A DNA stretch of 63,032 bases from Onishia taeanensis (GTDB lineage Bacteria; Pseudomonadota; Gammaproteobacteria; Pseudomonadales; Halomonadaceae), in assembly GCF_003268885.1 (NCBI RefSeq), contig NZ_QLSX01000015.1:9908-72939 (forward strand), in the 5' to 3' direction. Position numbers and translations under genes: made by a program. A model generated the notes under the pieces. The model had not been told where the DNA came from. It saw only the letters and a list, made by a program, of their open reading frames with translations, and searched no databases. How positions within the stretch are numbered: position 1 is the stretch's first letter; every line of letters starts with the position of its first letter. Shown piece after piece: positions 35,157 to 45,022 of this stretch.

Positions 35157-36761
35157 ATGGAACTGACCTCACACGCCACCTCGTATCTGTCCTTGCTGGC
35201 ACCGCTGGTCGCCATCGGCATGGCAGTGATCACCCGTCGCGTACTGCTCTCGCTGACGATGGGCAGCCTGGTCGGCGACCTGCTGCTCAATGACTTCCAG
35301 CCGCTGGCGACCCTTGAAAGCCTTGCCAGACGGCTGATCGGCGTGTTCTGGACATTGCCCGAGAGCGATGCCACCGGCCTAGGTAACGCCAACATCTGGA
35401 ACCTTTCCATCCTTGCTTTCCTGCTGCTGCTGGGCGCCATGGTGGCACTGGTCACCCTGTCCGGCGGCACCAGAGCCTTCGGTGAATGGGCACGTGAACA
35501 CGTCAGAACTCGCCGTGGCGCTCAGGTCACCACGGTCGTGCTGGGAGCGGTCATTTTCATTGATGACTACTTCAATAGCCTGGCAGTGGGCAACATCAGT
35601 CGCCCGCTGACCGACCGCCAGGGTATCTCCCGCGCCAAGCTGGCCTACCTGATCGATTCCACTGCTGCGCCGGTTTGCGTGATCACCCCGATCTCCAGCT
35701 GGGGCGCCTACATCATCAGCCTGGTCGGCGGTGTACTCACCGCCCATGCAGTCACCGATATCACGGCGCTGCAGGCCTTTCTGGAAATATCAGCGCTGAA
35801 TTTCTATGCCATCAGCGCCTTGGTGCTGGTCCTGCTCAGCGCCTGGCTGGATCTGGATATCGGCGCCATGCGCCGCCATTCCGACATGGCCCGCCAAGGC
35901 CAGGTGTTCGACGCCTCGCGCGGCGAGCCGCCCGGCAACCTGACCATCGAAGAGGCGCAAGGCGGCCGCACCCGTGACCTGCTGCTGCCGATCCTGATTC
36001 TGGTAGCGGCCACCGTGGCGATGATCTTCTACACCGGGGCGGCGGCACTCGATGCCGATGGCCTCACCTTCAGCCTGCTTGGCGCCTTCGAGCAGACCGA
36101 CGTCGCTCGATCGCTGCTGGTCGGCGGCGCCGTGGCGCTGCTCGCCACCCTCGCCATGTTGTGGCCTCGCTCGTCGGTGCGCCGTCGCACGGGATTGGCC
36201 CTGCTGCACGGCATTCACAGCATGTTGCCGGCGGTGTACACCCTGGTACTGGCCTGGCTGTTGACCGGCATCATCTCGGATCTGGGCACGGGCGCTTACC
36301 TGGCAAGCCTCGTCGAAGGTGTCCTTGCCGCCCAATGGTTGCCAATGCTGCTGTTCGTGCTCGCTGGCATCATGGCGTTCGCCACCGGCACCAGTTGGGG
36401 CACCTTTGGCATCATGCTGCCCATCGCCGGCGACATGGCCGCCGCCACGGATCTCGCCATGCTGCTGCCGATGATGGGGGCGGTGCTGGCCGGCGCCGTT
36501 TTCGGCGATCACTGCTCACCGATTTCCGACACCACCATCCTGTCCTCCACCGGCGCTGCCTGCCATCACATCGATCATGTACTCACCCAGCTGCCCTATG
36601 CCGGCCTGGGGGCGTTGTCCACCCTCGCCGGCTATCTGACGCTTGGCCTTGGCGGCACAAACCTCCTGGCCCTGATCGTGACACTGGCTACCCTTTCACT
36701 TGCCGTGGCCTGGCAACACCAGCGCCAACTGAATAGCCGACAGAGCCAGGCGACGGCCTGA
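35157..36761 (+). CDS. NhaC-family Na+/H+ antiporter
   Basis: A 534-residue polytopic antiporter of the NhaC/COG1757 family. Characteristic segments: VTTVVLGAVIFIDDYFNSLA (Asp-Asp pair), IDSTAAPVCVITPISSWGAY, MAFATGTSWGTFGIMLPIAG and AGAVFGDHCSPISDTTILSS. It exports Na+ in exchange for protons and suits a saline habitat. ATG 35157 has no strong ribosome-binding site. A strong terminator follows. Confidence 0.9.
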   Translation: MELTSHATSYLSLLAPLVAIGMAVITRRVLLSLTMGSLVGDLLLNDFQPLATLESLARRLIGVFWTLPESDATGLGNANIWNLSILAFLLLLGAMVALVTLSGGTRAFGEWAREHVRTRRGAQVTTVVLGAVIFIDDYFNSLAVGNISRPLTDRQGISRAKLAYLIDSTAAPVCVITPISSWGAYIISLVGGVLTAHAVTDITALQAFLEISALNFYAISALVLVLLSAWLDLDIGAMRRHSDMARQGQVFDASRGEPPGNLTIEEAQGGRTRDLLLPILILVAATVAMIFYTGAAALDADGLTFSLLGAFEQTDVARSLLVGGAVALLATLAMLWPRSSVRRRTGLALLHGIHSMLPAVYTLVLAWLLTGIISDLGTGAYLASLVEGVLAAQWLPMLLFVLAGIMAFATGTSWGTFGIMLPIAGDMAAATDLAMLLPMMGAVLAGAVFGDHCSPISDTTILSSTGAACHHIDHVLTQLPYAGLGALSTLAGYLTLGLGGTNLLALIVTLATLSLAVAWQHQRQLNSRQSQATA

Positions 36762-36811
36762 CACAAGCCTGTTGGATATTTAAAAGCTACCCCATCTGCC
36801 GACATGCCATA

Positions 36812-36845
36812 AAAAAGGCCGCCCTCTCTAGAGGGCGGCCTTTTT
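36812..36845. terminator. Bidirectional intrinsic terminator between nhaC and prpE
   Basis: A 15-bp perfect stem with TCTA loop: A-run plus GGCCGCCCTC, then GAGGGCGGCC plus T-run (36812-36845). The A and T runs serve both strands, ending nhaC (+) and prpE (-). Confidence 0.93.
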
Positions 36846-36949
36846 GCTTTGCAGGCCTTGGGTGCGTGGCGGCGCTCACCGCCCCTACTGGCGATTAGGC
36901 AGCGCCATGCACCCATGGCTCGCTTGAGACCCGGTGTCTTCCAAGGCTA

Positions 36950-38863
36950 TTAGTCCCGTGGCTTGGCCTGCGCGGCCAGCCCCAGGTCACGGTCGCACAT
37001 CAAGTCATGCACTTCCTGCAGGCTGGTCGGATCATCGATGGTAGAGGGAATCGAGAATTCCTTACCATCGGCGATGGTGCGCAGCAGCTTGCGCAGGATC
37101 TTGCCCGAACGGGTCTTGGGCAGACGATTGACCACCAACACCTGCTTGAGGCTGGCAATGGCGCCGATTCGCTCGCGCACCAGCGCAATCAACGCCTCCT
37201 CGAGGGCCGGCTCATCGCCGTCGAAACCGTCCTTGGGAATGACGAGGCCTACCGGCACCTGCCCCTTGAGCGCATCGTGAATGCCGATCACCGCGCACTC
37301 GGCCACCGCCGGGTGACCCCCAAGCACTTCTTCCATCTCGCCGGTGGAAAGCCTATGCCCGGCCACGTTAATGACGTCATCGGTGCGCCCCATGATGAAC
37401 AGGTACCCTTCATCGTCGAAGTGGCCGCCATCACCGGTCAGATAAGCGCCCGGGAAGGCCGACATATAGGCATGCTGAAAGCGCACCGGGTCGCCCCATA
37501 TGCCCACCAGGCAGCCGGGCGGCATTGGCTCACGAATCACCACGCTGCCTTCTTGTCCCGCCGCGACCGGGTCGCCATCGCGCCCCAGCACCTGCACATT
37601 GAAGCCGGGTACAGGGAAGGTCGCCGAGCCTGCCTTGCTAGGCATGGGGGCCAGCCCCTGAAGATTGGCGACAATCGGCCAGCCGGTCTCGGTCTGCCAC
37701 CAGTGGTCGATCACGGGAATCTTCAACAGATCATTCAGCCAATAGTACGTCGGCGGGTCGAGCCGCTCACCGGCCAGGAACAGCGACTTGAGGCAGGAAA
37801 TGTCGTATTTCTCTAGCCACTTGCCGTCCGGGTCTTCTTTCTTGATGGCACGAAAGGCCGTAGGTGCGGTAAAGAACGTCTTCACGCCGTATTCGGCGAT
37901 CAAGCGCCAAAAGGCGCCGGCATCGGGCGTTCGCACCGGCTTGCCTTCATAGACAAGGGTGGTGCAGCCACGCAGCAGTGGCGCATAGACGATGTAGGAA
38001 TGCCCCACCACCCAGCCAACGTCAGAGGCCGAAAAGAACACTTCACCAGGCGCCATGTCGTAGATGACGTCCATTGAATAGTGAAGGGCCACGGCGTGGC
38101 CGCCATTATCACGCACCACGCCTTTGGGCTTGCCGGTAGTGCCAGATGTGTAAAGTATATACAACGGGTCGGTCGCCTTGACCGGCACGCAAGGAGCCGG
38201 CTCTGCCTGAGCAACCAGAGACGCCCAGTCATGGTCTCGAGCCCCCAGCTTTGCAATGGCCTGATCGCGCTGCAGAATGACGCAGGCCTCAGGCTGGTGC
38301 TGGCTCTGCGCCAGCGCTTCATCAAGCATTGGCTTATAGGGAATGACCCGGTCGATCTCAATGCCGCAGGAGGCGGCTATTACCACCTTGGGCTCAGCAT
38401 CGTCGATGCGCAGGGCAAGTTCGTGAGGGGCGAAACCGCCAAACACCACCGAATGGATGGCCCCCAGCCGAGCGCAGGCATACATGGCTACGAGGGCTTC
38501 GGGGACCATGGGCATGTAAATCACCACACGATCGCCTTTGCTGACTCCTAACCCGGCCAGCGCACCGGCAAACACTGCCACCTCATCACGCATTTCACGA
38601 TAGCTAAGACGTCTACGCTGCCCGGTGACGGGAGAATCCCACAGCACAGCAGCCTGCTGCCCACGGCCCTGCTCGACATGATAATCCAGGGCGGCATGGC
38701 AGGTGTTCATCTCGCCATCCACGAACCAGCGCGCATGGCCATGCTCGTCATAGTCGAGAATCGTCTTGGGCGGGGTGATCCAGGGAATGCGATGGGACTG
38801 TTCTGCCCAAAAAGACTCGGGGCGATCGATGGCATGACGATAGGTGTCTTGATAGCGGCTCAT
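36950..38863 (-). CDS. prpE: Propionyl-CoA synthetase PrpE
   Basis: A 637-residue AMP-forming acyl-CoA synthetase closest to PrpE: start SRYQDTYRHAIDRPESFWAE, adenylate motif YILYTSGTTGKPKGVVRDNG, LTGDGGHFDDEGYLFIMGRT, and LPKTRSGKILRK, whose last Lys is the usual acetylation site. It activates propionate (and acetate less well) for the methylcitrate or PHA pathways. AAGGTA precedes ATG 38863. Acetyl-CoA synthetase is the alternative; the DNGGHAV and HWWQTETGWPI wording favours PrpE. Confidence 0.9.
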   Translation of the reverse strand: MSRYQDTYRHAIDRPESFWAEQSHRIPWITPPKTILDYDEHGHARWFVDGEMNTCHAALDYHVEQGRGQQAAVLWDSPVTGQRRRLSYREMRDEVAVFAGALAGLGVSKGDRVVIYMPMVPEALVAMYACARLGAIHSVVFGGFAPHELALRIDDAEPKVVIAASCGIEIDRVIPYKPMLDEALAQSQHQPEACVILQRDQAIAKLGARDHDWASLVAQAEPAPCVPVKATDPLYILYTSGTTGKPKGVVRDNGGHAVALHYSMDVIYDMAPGEVFFSASDVGWVVGHSYIVYAPLLRGCTTLVYEGKPVRTPDAGAFWRLIAEYGVKTFFTAPTAFRAIKKEDPDGKWLEKYDISCLKSLFLAGERLDPPTYYWLNDLLKIPVIDHWWQTETGWPIVANLQGLAPMPSKAGSATFPVPGFNVQVLGRDGDPVAAGQEGSVVIREPMPPGCLVGIWGDPVRFQHAYMSAFPGAYLTGDGGHFDDEGYLFIMGRTDDVINVAGHRLSTGEMEEVLGGHPAVAECAVIGIHDALKGQVPVGLVIPKDGFDGDEPALEEALIALVRERIGAIASLKQVLVVNRLPKTRSGKILRKLLRTIADGKEFSIPSTIDDPTSLQEVHDLMCDRDLGLAAQAKPRD

Positions 38864-39350
38864 GGCAGTACCTTAAATGGAAATGAGCATCCTGGGTGTA
38901 CACAGAGAAGTAGCCACATGCGGCCTCTGTGCGAACCGATTGTTGACACTCTAGAGGTTTTGCCACGATTTTCTCTGCGACAATGGGCTAACCATTCGCC
39001 TTTACGCCAAAATTGTTGACAACGGTCAAGGTATCGGTGGCTGTCATTGGTGCATGCCGCCCCGCTTGTAGACGTTGATACTGCGTTGGCCTTAAGGGAT
39101 TCATGCTTGCAGTGTTAATAAAACTTTACTAAACCCATATTGATGATTCGCTTAATGAAGCGACAAAATCCGTCCGATTGCCCAGTAGGCAGCATCGTTA
39201 TTGACCGACGAGCATCGTGATGAACGACACGCTTGGTGCCGTCCAACAGCCAGGGAAGGTGATCTTTCGGCATTACCCTAACCTGCGTGTTCTGCATGCG
39301 CCGCTGACGATCCGTCAGGCGCACGGACCGCACAGCCAGGAGGTCACTTC
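38864..39350. other. 487-bp divergent intergenic region
   Basis: Lies between prpE (-) and the ArsR gene (+), so both promoters should be here. An AT-rich patch around 39105-39160 could hold one. No recognisable gene; a 72-codon minus-strand frame (39115-39333) has no supporting signal. Confidence 0.5.
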
Positions 39351-39677
39351 ATGAGCTCGCGACAACCCGCCATTCAACTGCTCGAAGCCGGCGACACCGT
39401 CTTGAGCGCGGCGACTTCGTTGCTCAAGGCCATGGCAAACGAGAACCGGCTTCGCATTCTCTGCCTGCTCGACGGGGCCGAGCTCTCTGTTTCCGAGCTC
39501 AACGCCCGCTTGAGCCTCAGTCAATCGGCGCTTTCTCAGCATCTGGCGATTCTTCGCCGCGAAGGCATGGTCACCACGAGACGCGCGTCACAGACCATCT
39601 ATTACTCGTTAAAGGGCAACCAGGCGAGGGTCATCATCGACGCCATCAGCCGCCTTTACCTGGGCAACCCTGCCTGA
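39351..39677 (+). CDS. ArsR-family winged-helix repressor
   Basis: A 108-residue ArsR/SmtB-type regulator. The DNA-binding part is clear: LLKAMANENRLRILCLLDGA, SVSELNARLSLSQSALSQHL, AILRREGMVTTRRASQTIYY. Only one Cys is present (Cys38) and the alpha-3 CxC metal site of ArsR is lacking, so it is closer to the non-metal or BigR/SqrR-like branch, which uses a pair of Cys; sensing is unclear. AGGAGG stands before ATG 39351. No obvious target gene next to it. Confidence 0.87.
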   Translation: MSSRQPAIQLLEAGDTVLSAATSLLKAMANENRLRILCLLDGAELSVSELNARLSLSQSALSQHLAILRREGMVTTRRASQTIYYSLKGNQARVIIDAISRLYLGNPA

Positions 39678-39705
39678 AGCACCAAGCACAGCTGTCGTTG
39701 AACGC

Positions 39706-39737
39706 AAAACGCCCCGAGCCAAGCCTCGAGGCGTTTT
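39706..39737 (+). terminator. Intrinsic terminator after the ArsR gene
   Basis: Hairpin AAAACGCCCCGAG/CTCGAGGCGTTTT with one mismatch (39706-39737), followed by CTTTTG. It ends the ArsR transcript; the A-run on the other side allows it to act for sohB as well. Confidence 0.85.
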
Positions 39738-39827
39738 CTTTTGCAGCATCGGTCATATGCTCGGCGCGGCTACTTGGCCAGTGCGTGCGAGAGGCCAGCC
39801 CAAGCTCACCTGTCCCAGGTCATCGCC

Positions 39828-40862
39828 CTAGCGCTTGAGCCATCGGCTGGCGTCAACGGCCTCCAGCAGCCTTGTGACACCGCGCTCCACGCCCGCCGAG
39901 AGTGACAGCCCCAGGCGCTCGGGAAGCCTCTTCTGCGCTTCCAGTCGCACCGAAAGTACCCGTGCGTCCTGCATACGAGCCAGCAGGTACGCATCGCTGG
40001 TCATGACCTCATCGGCCAACCCTTTGTCGACGGCCTCTCGGCCATACCATATCTCACCGGTCGCCAGCTGCTCGATATCCATTGACGGACGCCGTTCGGC
40101 GATATGGCGCTTGAACAGCTCATGGGTATGTTCGATATCGGCAAGAAACTTGTCTCGACCCTCTTCGGTATTCTCGCCCAGCACCGTCAGCGTGCGCTTG
40201 TAGCGGCCGGCGGTCAGCACTTCGACATCGACATCATGGCGTTTGAGCAGACGATGCACATTGGGTACCTGCGCCACTACCCCAATCGAGCCCAGCACCG
40301 CGAAGGGGGCGACCTGCAACCGGTCTGCGCAGCAGGCCATCATGTAGCCGCCGCTAGCGGCCACCTTGTCGACGCAGATCCGAGTCAGGACGCCCGCATC
40401 ACGCAAACGATCCAGCTGCGCGGCAGCGAGACCATAGGCATGCACCAGGCCTCCCGCAGACTCGAGGCGCAACACCACTTCATCGCCCTCAGCAACGACG
40501 TCCAGCAAGGCGGAAATTTCCTCGGCAAGACGCACCGTCCCCGAGGCCTTCAGATCACCGTGGAAGTCGAGTACCCAGACATTGCCGCAGGGGGATTCTT
40601 CGCCGTTTTTCTTGCGCGAATGCTTATCGTCGCGACGAAAGCCCTTGAGCAGCCGCTTGCGGCCCTGTGGCTCGGTCACCGCCATTTTCAGGCGCCGTAC
40701 CCGCTTGCGCTGACGAAGGTTGAGCTCTTCGACGCGCAGTTGTGAGCCCGCTTCCCCCTGACCACGACCTTTACTTACCATGACCATGATGGCCGCCAGC
40801 ATCGCCAGCAATGTCAGGACCTGAGCAAAGAACAGGGCGTAGTCCTGTATCCATTCGTTCAC
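39828..40862 (-). CDS. sohB: Inner-membrane serine protease SohB
   Basis: A 344-residue S49-family peptidase. An N-terminal anchor (ALFFAQVLTLLAMLAAIMVM) is followed by a basic linker and the protease domain. The catalytic dyad is Ser170 (VAASGGYMMACCADR) and Lys222 (TAGRYKRTL). GTG start with AAGGAG. Probably degrades membrane or periplasmic proteins. Length and anchor match SohB rather than the longer SppA. Confidence 0.92.
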   Translation of the reverse strand: MNEWIQDYALFFAQVLTLLAMLAAIMVMVSKGRGQGEAGSQLRVEELNLRQRKRVRRLKMAVTEPQGRKRLLKGFRRDDKHSRKKNGEESPCGNVWVLDFHGDLKASGTVRLAEEISALLDVVAEGDEVVLRLESAGGLVHAYGLAAAQLDRLRDAGVLTRICVDKVAASGGYMMACCADRLQVAPFAVLGSIGVVAQVPNVHRLLKRHDVDVEVLTAGRYKRTLTVLGENTEEGRDKFLADIEHTHELFKRHIAERRPSMDIEQLATGEIWYGREAVDKGLADEVMTSDAYLLARMQDARVLSVRLEAQKRLPERLGLSLSAGVERGVTRLLEAVDASRWLKR

Positions 40863-41069
40863 TGCGATCTCCTTGAGTACGCGTCTTATCAGTCAGTTGA
40901 TTCCATCATTCTGCCGGCAAACGGGAAAGCTTTTCATCAGGTTGACATATAAAGTCTTGATCAGAACGCTCGTTTTAAATAGCCTCAACCACTATAGTAG
41001 TCGTCCGTGCCAATACCGTTTTCATCGCTGAACTCGTCACAGCTGAACTCGTCATAAACAGGATTCGTC

Positions 41070-41381
41070 ATGACCGACAATGTACTCGAGAAACTCCAGA
41101 CACGCTTCGACCCTCAGGCGGCACAAGGCATGGACGATGTATTCCAGTTCCATTTCAGCGACAAGGGCAACTACTATCTGGTGGTCAAGGATGGCAGTCT
41201 GGATATCCTAGAAGGCGAGCACGAAGACCCGTCAGTGACGCTGACGATGTCCAGCGACACACTTAAGGGCGTGATGAGCGGTGATATTAGTGGCATGAGC
41301 GCCTTCATGAGCGGCCAGCTCAAAGCCACCGGCAACATCATGCTGGCCACGCGCCTGAATAGCCTGTTCCCCAGCCGTTAA
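41070..41381 (+). CDS. SCP2 sterol-binding domain protein
   Basis: A 103-residue single-domain SCP2 protein: DDVFQFHFSDKGNYYLVVKD, EDPSVTLTMSSDTLKGVMSG, FMSGQLKATGNIMLATRL. The fold forms a lipid-binding tunnel; bacterial members are thought to bind fatty acyl groups. Monocistronic. A 14-bp tandem repeat follows at 41459. Confidence 0.9.
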   Translation: MTDNVLEKLQTRFDPQAAQGMDDVFQFHFSDKGNYYLVVKDGSLDILEGEHEDPSVTLTMSSDTLKGVMSGDISGMSAFMSGQLKATGNIMLATRLNSLFPSR

Positions 41382-41458
41382 GCCGGCTCGACGGGTTGCC
41401 ATCCGCTAGCCTTTGCCGATGGCAACGTCCGTAGGATTGTCGACGAGCTACTCTCACA

Positions 41459-41527
41459 GCCCTATCCACAAAGCCCTATCCGCAACGCCCTATCCGCAAC
41501 GCCCTATCCGCAACGCCCTAGCCGCAC
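41459..41527. repeat. 14-bp tandem repeat, about five units
   Basis: Units of GCCCTATCCGCAAC: three exact (41473-41514), one degenerate before (GCCCTATCCACAAA, 41459-41472) and one after (GCCCTAGCCGCAC). It lies in the gap between the SCP2 gene and the end of nudC. No stop-free long frame or stem is implied; looks like slippage-generated spacer DNA. Confidence 0.9.
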
Positions 41528-41592
41528 AGACCTGCCTGCGAAGCACTCTTGGCAAACGCGTGTCTGCAACACACTACCCTACCCTGACTGTC

Positions 41593-42378
41593 TCATTGAC
41601 CGCGGGCAGAGACAGATTTGAGATGTGTGTCGATCAACTGCCGGGAGATGGAAAATGTGGGCGGCAGTTCGGGCAGATTCTCCGGCAAGAACCATGCAGC
41701 ATCGGCGATTTCCCGATCATCGATGCGAATATCACGGCTCGCCGCTTCGGCGAAGTACCCTAGCATCAGCGAGTGCGGGAACGGCCAGGCCTGGCTGCGG
41801 AAATAGCTGGTCCGCCCGACCGAGACCCCCACCTCTTCAAAGACCTCGCGCCGTACGGCCTCTTCTGCCGACTCCCCCGGTTCGATAAACCCCGCAAGGG
41901 TTGAATAACGCCCCACCGGAAAACGCGGACTGCGTCCCAGCAACATGGCGTCACCGTGGGTCACCAGCGTGATGATGCAGGGGGAGATGCGGGGATAGTT
42001 GCGGTGCCCGCAGGCATCACAATGCATCGCGAACTCCCAGGCAACATGCCGCGCACGGCTCCCACAGCGGCCGCAGAAGCGGTGATTCTGCCACCAGCTG
42101 GCGACCTGCAACGCGGTCGACAGCAGCGGAAAATAGGCGTGAGGCATGTTCGCCAGCCAGGCACGGCCATCAGGCCAGTCTTCGGCGGCCTGAGGATTGT
42201 CATCATCGAATACCAGCGCGACCGGCTCATCGCGCCAGTAGCCCAGAGGCAAGGCCTCGGAGGACCAGGGGCCGGGACCCTGAAGGGGGGTGCCATCAAC
42301 CCCGGGGGCAATTCGGCCGCGATGTAGGTGAAGCGTCCATCCGGACGTCGCCCCCTTGGGGAGAATACGTTGAAACAT
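41593..42378 (-). CDS. nudC: NAD+ diphosphatase / RNA decapping NudC
   Basis: A 261-residue Nudix hydrolase. A zinc ribbon (Cys102, 105, 120, 123: FCGRCGSR, HCDACGHRNYPR) precedes the Nudix box (163-185; GFIEPGESAEEAV with REVFEEVGV) and the NADH-specific SQAWPFPHSLM motif. It cleaves NAD(H) to NMN(H) and AMP and removes NAD caps from RNA. ATG 42378 shares a base with the dnaQ stop (TGATG), hence translational coupling. Confidence 0.93.
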   Translation of the reverse strand: MFQRILPKGATSGWTLHLHRGRIAPGVDGTPLQGPGPWSSEALPLGYWRDEPVALVFDDDNPQAAEDWPDGRAWLANMPHAYFPLLSTALQVASWWQNHRFCGRCGSRARHVAWEFAMHCDACGHRNYPRISPCIITLVTHGDAMLLGRSPRFPVGRYSTLAGFIEPGESAEEAVRREVFEEVGVSVGRTSYFRSQAWPFPHSLMLGYFAEAASRDIRIDDREIADAAWFLPENLPELPPTFSISRQLIDTHLKSVSARGQ

Positions 42379-43148
42379 CAGTGCGCCTCGCCTTCGGCAG
42401 AGCCAGGTGCCGGCGACCATCCGGGCAAACTGTCCCAGGCACACTCTCCTGATGCCTCGCGAATGCCCGCCAGCTTGGCATGATGCGCCGCCAACTCGGC
42501 GTCGTTGGGCGCTACGACCGCAAGGCGAGGCCGCTGTTCGTCCAGGCGCCGGATGCCGCTGCTTTGCTGGGAGTTTTCTTGCTCATTGCTGGACTGCGCA
42601 TCGAGGGTCAGCGCCGTTTGCCCACCGGTCATGTGCAGATAGACATCGGCCAGGATCTCAGCGTCCAGCAAGGCGCCGTGCAGCACTCGGTGGCCGTTTT
42701 CGATCTGGTAGCGCTTGCACAAGGCATCGAGGCTATTGCGCTGCCCCGGGTGCATCTTGCGCGCCATGACCAGGGTGTCGAGGATCCGGCAATGCTCGGC
42801 GACGGGCCCGAGGGTCACGCTGCGCTTGGCGTTGAGCAGCGAAAGCTCATTATCGATGAAGCCAACATCGAAGGGCGCATTGTGAATGACCAGTTCGGCA
42901 CCTTCGATGAAAGCCCAGAATTCATCGGCGATGGCCGCAAAGACCGGTTCGTCGGCTACCCGCTCATTGGTAATGCCGTGAATCCCGATCGCTTCTTCTT
43001 CGATCGCCCGCTGCGGGTTGATGAACTGATGATAGGTCCGCCCGGTCAGGCGCCGGTTGATCATCTCCACCCCCCCGATCTCGATCAGGCGATGTCCATC
43101 ACGAGGGTCGATGCCAGTGGTCTCGGTATCAAGAATGATCTGACGCAT
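42378..43148 (-). CDS. dnaQ: DNA polymerase III epsilon subunit
   Basis: A 256-residue proofreading 3'-5' exonuclease. Exo motifs: ILDTETTG (Asp7, Glu9), HNAPFDVGF (Asp94) and HGALLDAE (His157, Asp162). A clamp-binding QTALTL (177-182) sits after the nuclease domain as in E. coli. The C-terminal tail should bind the alpha subunit. Adjacent rnhA on the same strand (190 bp upstream) is the common gammaproteobacterial order. Confidence 0.95.
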   Translation of the reverse strand: MRQIILDTETTGIDPRDGHRLIEIGGVEMINRRLTGRTYHQFINPQRAIEEEAIGIHGITNERVADEPVFAAIADEFWAFIEGAELVIHNAPFDVGFIDNELSLLNAKRSVTLGPVAEHCRILDTLVMARKMHPGQRNSLDALCKRYQIENGHRVLHGALLDAEILADVYLHMTGGQTALTLDAQSSNEQENSQQSSGIRRLDEQRPRLAVVAPNDAELAAHHAKLAGIREASGECAWDSLPGWSPAPGSAEGEAH

Positions 43149-43337
43149 GGTGTCTCTCTTTCTAGGAACGGGCTTTCTGGGTCGCGGCGGACGCTGATAA
43201 CCGCGCCGGCATGAAGCGCAGTCGGTTCTAAAGACTGTCGTCGTTCTAAAGAGTGCTGAACGACGCTAATGCTGAACGGTGCTGAAGAGCGATGTAGGCC
43301 AAAGGCGTTGCAGCCGCCGCATGAGGGAGAACGGACT

Positions 43338-43799
43338 TCAGGCGCGCGACGCCTGGTGTTCGTCAATGGCCTCATTGGCCAGGGCATCGGCCGCTTCATT
43401 GCCAGGGTGGCCGCTATGCCCCTTGACCCAGTGCCACTCGATGCGGTGACGGTGAGTCTCGGCCAGCAGTTCTTTCCATAGTTCGGCGTTTTTCACCGGC
43501 TGACGAGAGGCCGTTTTCCAGCCCTTCTTTTGCCAGCCGTGGATCCACTCGGTGATGCCTTTGCGCAGGTATTGTGAGTCGGTCCACAGTTCCACCTGGC
43601 ATTCTCGCTTGAGCTCGCGCAGCGCCATGATCGCCGCCATCAGCTCCATGCGGTTATTGGTGGTTCTGGCTTCAAACCCCTTGAGGCGTTTCTCGTGATC
43701 ACCGCTTTTCATGAGAGCTCCCCACCCTCCCGGGCCAGGATTGCCACGACAGGCTCCATCGGTATAAATCGTTACGCGGGGCAGTGCGGTGTCAGTCAC
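43338..43799 (-). CDS. rnhA: Ribonuclease HI
   Basis: A 153-residue enzyme that removes RNA from RNA-DNA hybrids. All acidic active-site residues are in context: [42 protein letters not shown], and GNEAADALA, with [12 protein letters not shown] before it. Overlaps the upstream methyltransferase gene by 8 bp. Confidence 0.96.
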   Translation of the reverse strand: MTDTALPRVTIYTDGACRGNPGPGGWGALMKSGDHEKRLKGFEARTTNNRMELMAAIMALRELKRECQVELWTDSQYLRKGITEWIHGWQKKGWKTASRQPVKNAELWKELLAETHRHRIEWHWVKGHSGHPGNEAADALANEAIDEHQASRA

Positions 43800-44565
43800 C
43801 CTCGGTCATCCTATCGGGTTGTCGTGCCAGGCCGGTGGCGCGCCCCATGCCGGCGGCTCCCAGCGAAGAGCCGAGTGTCAGGCGTGGCCGCTGAACCGTT
43901 GCCAGCTGCGAACGCCGCCGGGCACGTATCATGAACGTATCCCCGAGCGGCAGATTGTAGCGCCGCCCCAGGGCCTCGAGACCGGCATTGCGGGGTGCAC
44001 CGCCAGGCCAGTGAAAACCGCAGTAGTCTACCCGCTCGATCTCGAAATCGACAAATGCCAGCCAGTCCTTCAGCCGGCCCGGGGTGCGCCAGTGTCCGCA
44101 CCACGGCAACCGTCGGCGCCTTTTCGGCAGTAGACGACTCCAACCGGAGACTCCCTGGGGGCTCCAGCCAAAGATGAGCAAACGGCCATCATCCGCCGTG
44201 ACCCTGGCCGCTTCCTGCAGGACATGATGGGGCTGATCGACCACTTCAAGCAGATGGTGAATCACCACCAGCGACAGGGATTCATCCGGCAAGGGGAGCT
44301 GGTTGGGCGTGCAAACCAGCGTAGAGGGGTGTTCGGCCAGTTCTCGGGTCGGCGACCACTGCATGGCATGATTGATCGGGCACATGTCGGTAAGACGGGG
44401 CGCCATGCCAAGCTCGAGGCTATGGGCACCAAACAGCCGCTCGCACACCGGTCCCAGGCAGGCGCGCTCGGCGGCCCAGTGCGCGCGACCATCCTCAGTG
44501 GACCAGTAGCGGCGGGCGTCTCGTACCATTTGTGCCAGCAATATCGGATCTGGTGAATTTGACAC
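43792..44565 (-). CDS. Class I SAM-dependent methyltransferase (YafS-like)
   Basis: A 257-residue protein preceding rnhA, like E. coli yafS. The SAM-binding fold is weakly marked: an N-terminal region [14 protein letters not shown], then [20 protein letters not shown] and [21 protein letters not shown], then [14 protein letters not shown], as in Methyltransf_11 proteins. Substrate unknown. Translationally coupled to rnhA. Confidence 0.82.
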   Translation of the reverse strand: MSNSPDPILLAQMVRDARRYWSTEDGRAHWAAERACLGPVCERLFGAHSLELGMAPRLTDMCPINHAMQWSPTRELAEHPSTLVCTPNQLPLPDESLSLVVIHHLLEVVDQPHHVLQEAARVTADDGRLLIFGWSPQGVSGWSRLLPKRRRRLPWCGHWRTPGRLKDWLAFVDFEIERVDYCGFHWPGGAPRNAGLEALGRRYNLPLGDTFMIRARRRSQLATVQRPRLTLGSSLGAAGMGRATGLARQPDRMTEGD

Positions 44566-45022
44566 GCTATGCCGAAGCCTCCAAAGTAGCGACTATTTTT
44601 GACGTCGGCCACCTAGCCTTTATCCAGAGTGGCCTGCCATGGAGTGGCGGCAGACTGGCAAGTTCGTTCCTTTTGAACGTACTGTCTGTCTCGAACGGCC
44701 TCTGTATTGCACAGGGTCCTTTTGACACCAAGAACCGGTTCGATTGCCGCCGCCACCAGACATCGCTCTCTAAAGTACTGGGTACTGTCAGGATTCAAGG
44801 CAGAATCGCCATGCCGACAGCGTCATGGCTCAATCAGGATGATGGCGCGAGCAGATGGTACTGAGGCAGATGGTACTGAGATAGTACTGCAGGGACAGCT
44901 AATGCATAAAGACGTCACCTAGCGTCACCATGCTCGTCTGGCCACCCGTTCGCAACTGCTGAAAGCAATATAGCAGCAGGCGCCGCCCGACATGACGCAG
45001 CCATAACCGAGGACACTACCCC
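44566..45022. other. 457-bp divergent intergenic region
   Basis: Between the methyltransferase gene (-) and gloB (+). No frame with a convincing start or family match. A short imperfect direct repeat (CAGATGGTACTGAG, twice near 44851-44881) is present. Promoters for both neighbours must lie here. Confidence 0.45.
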
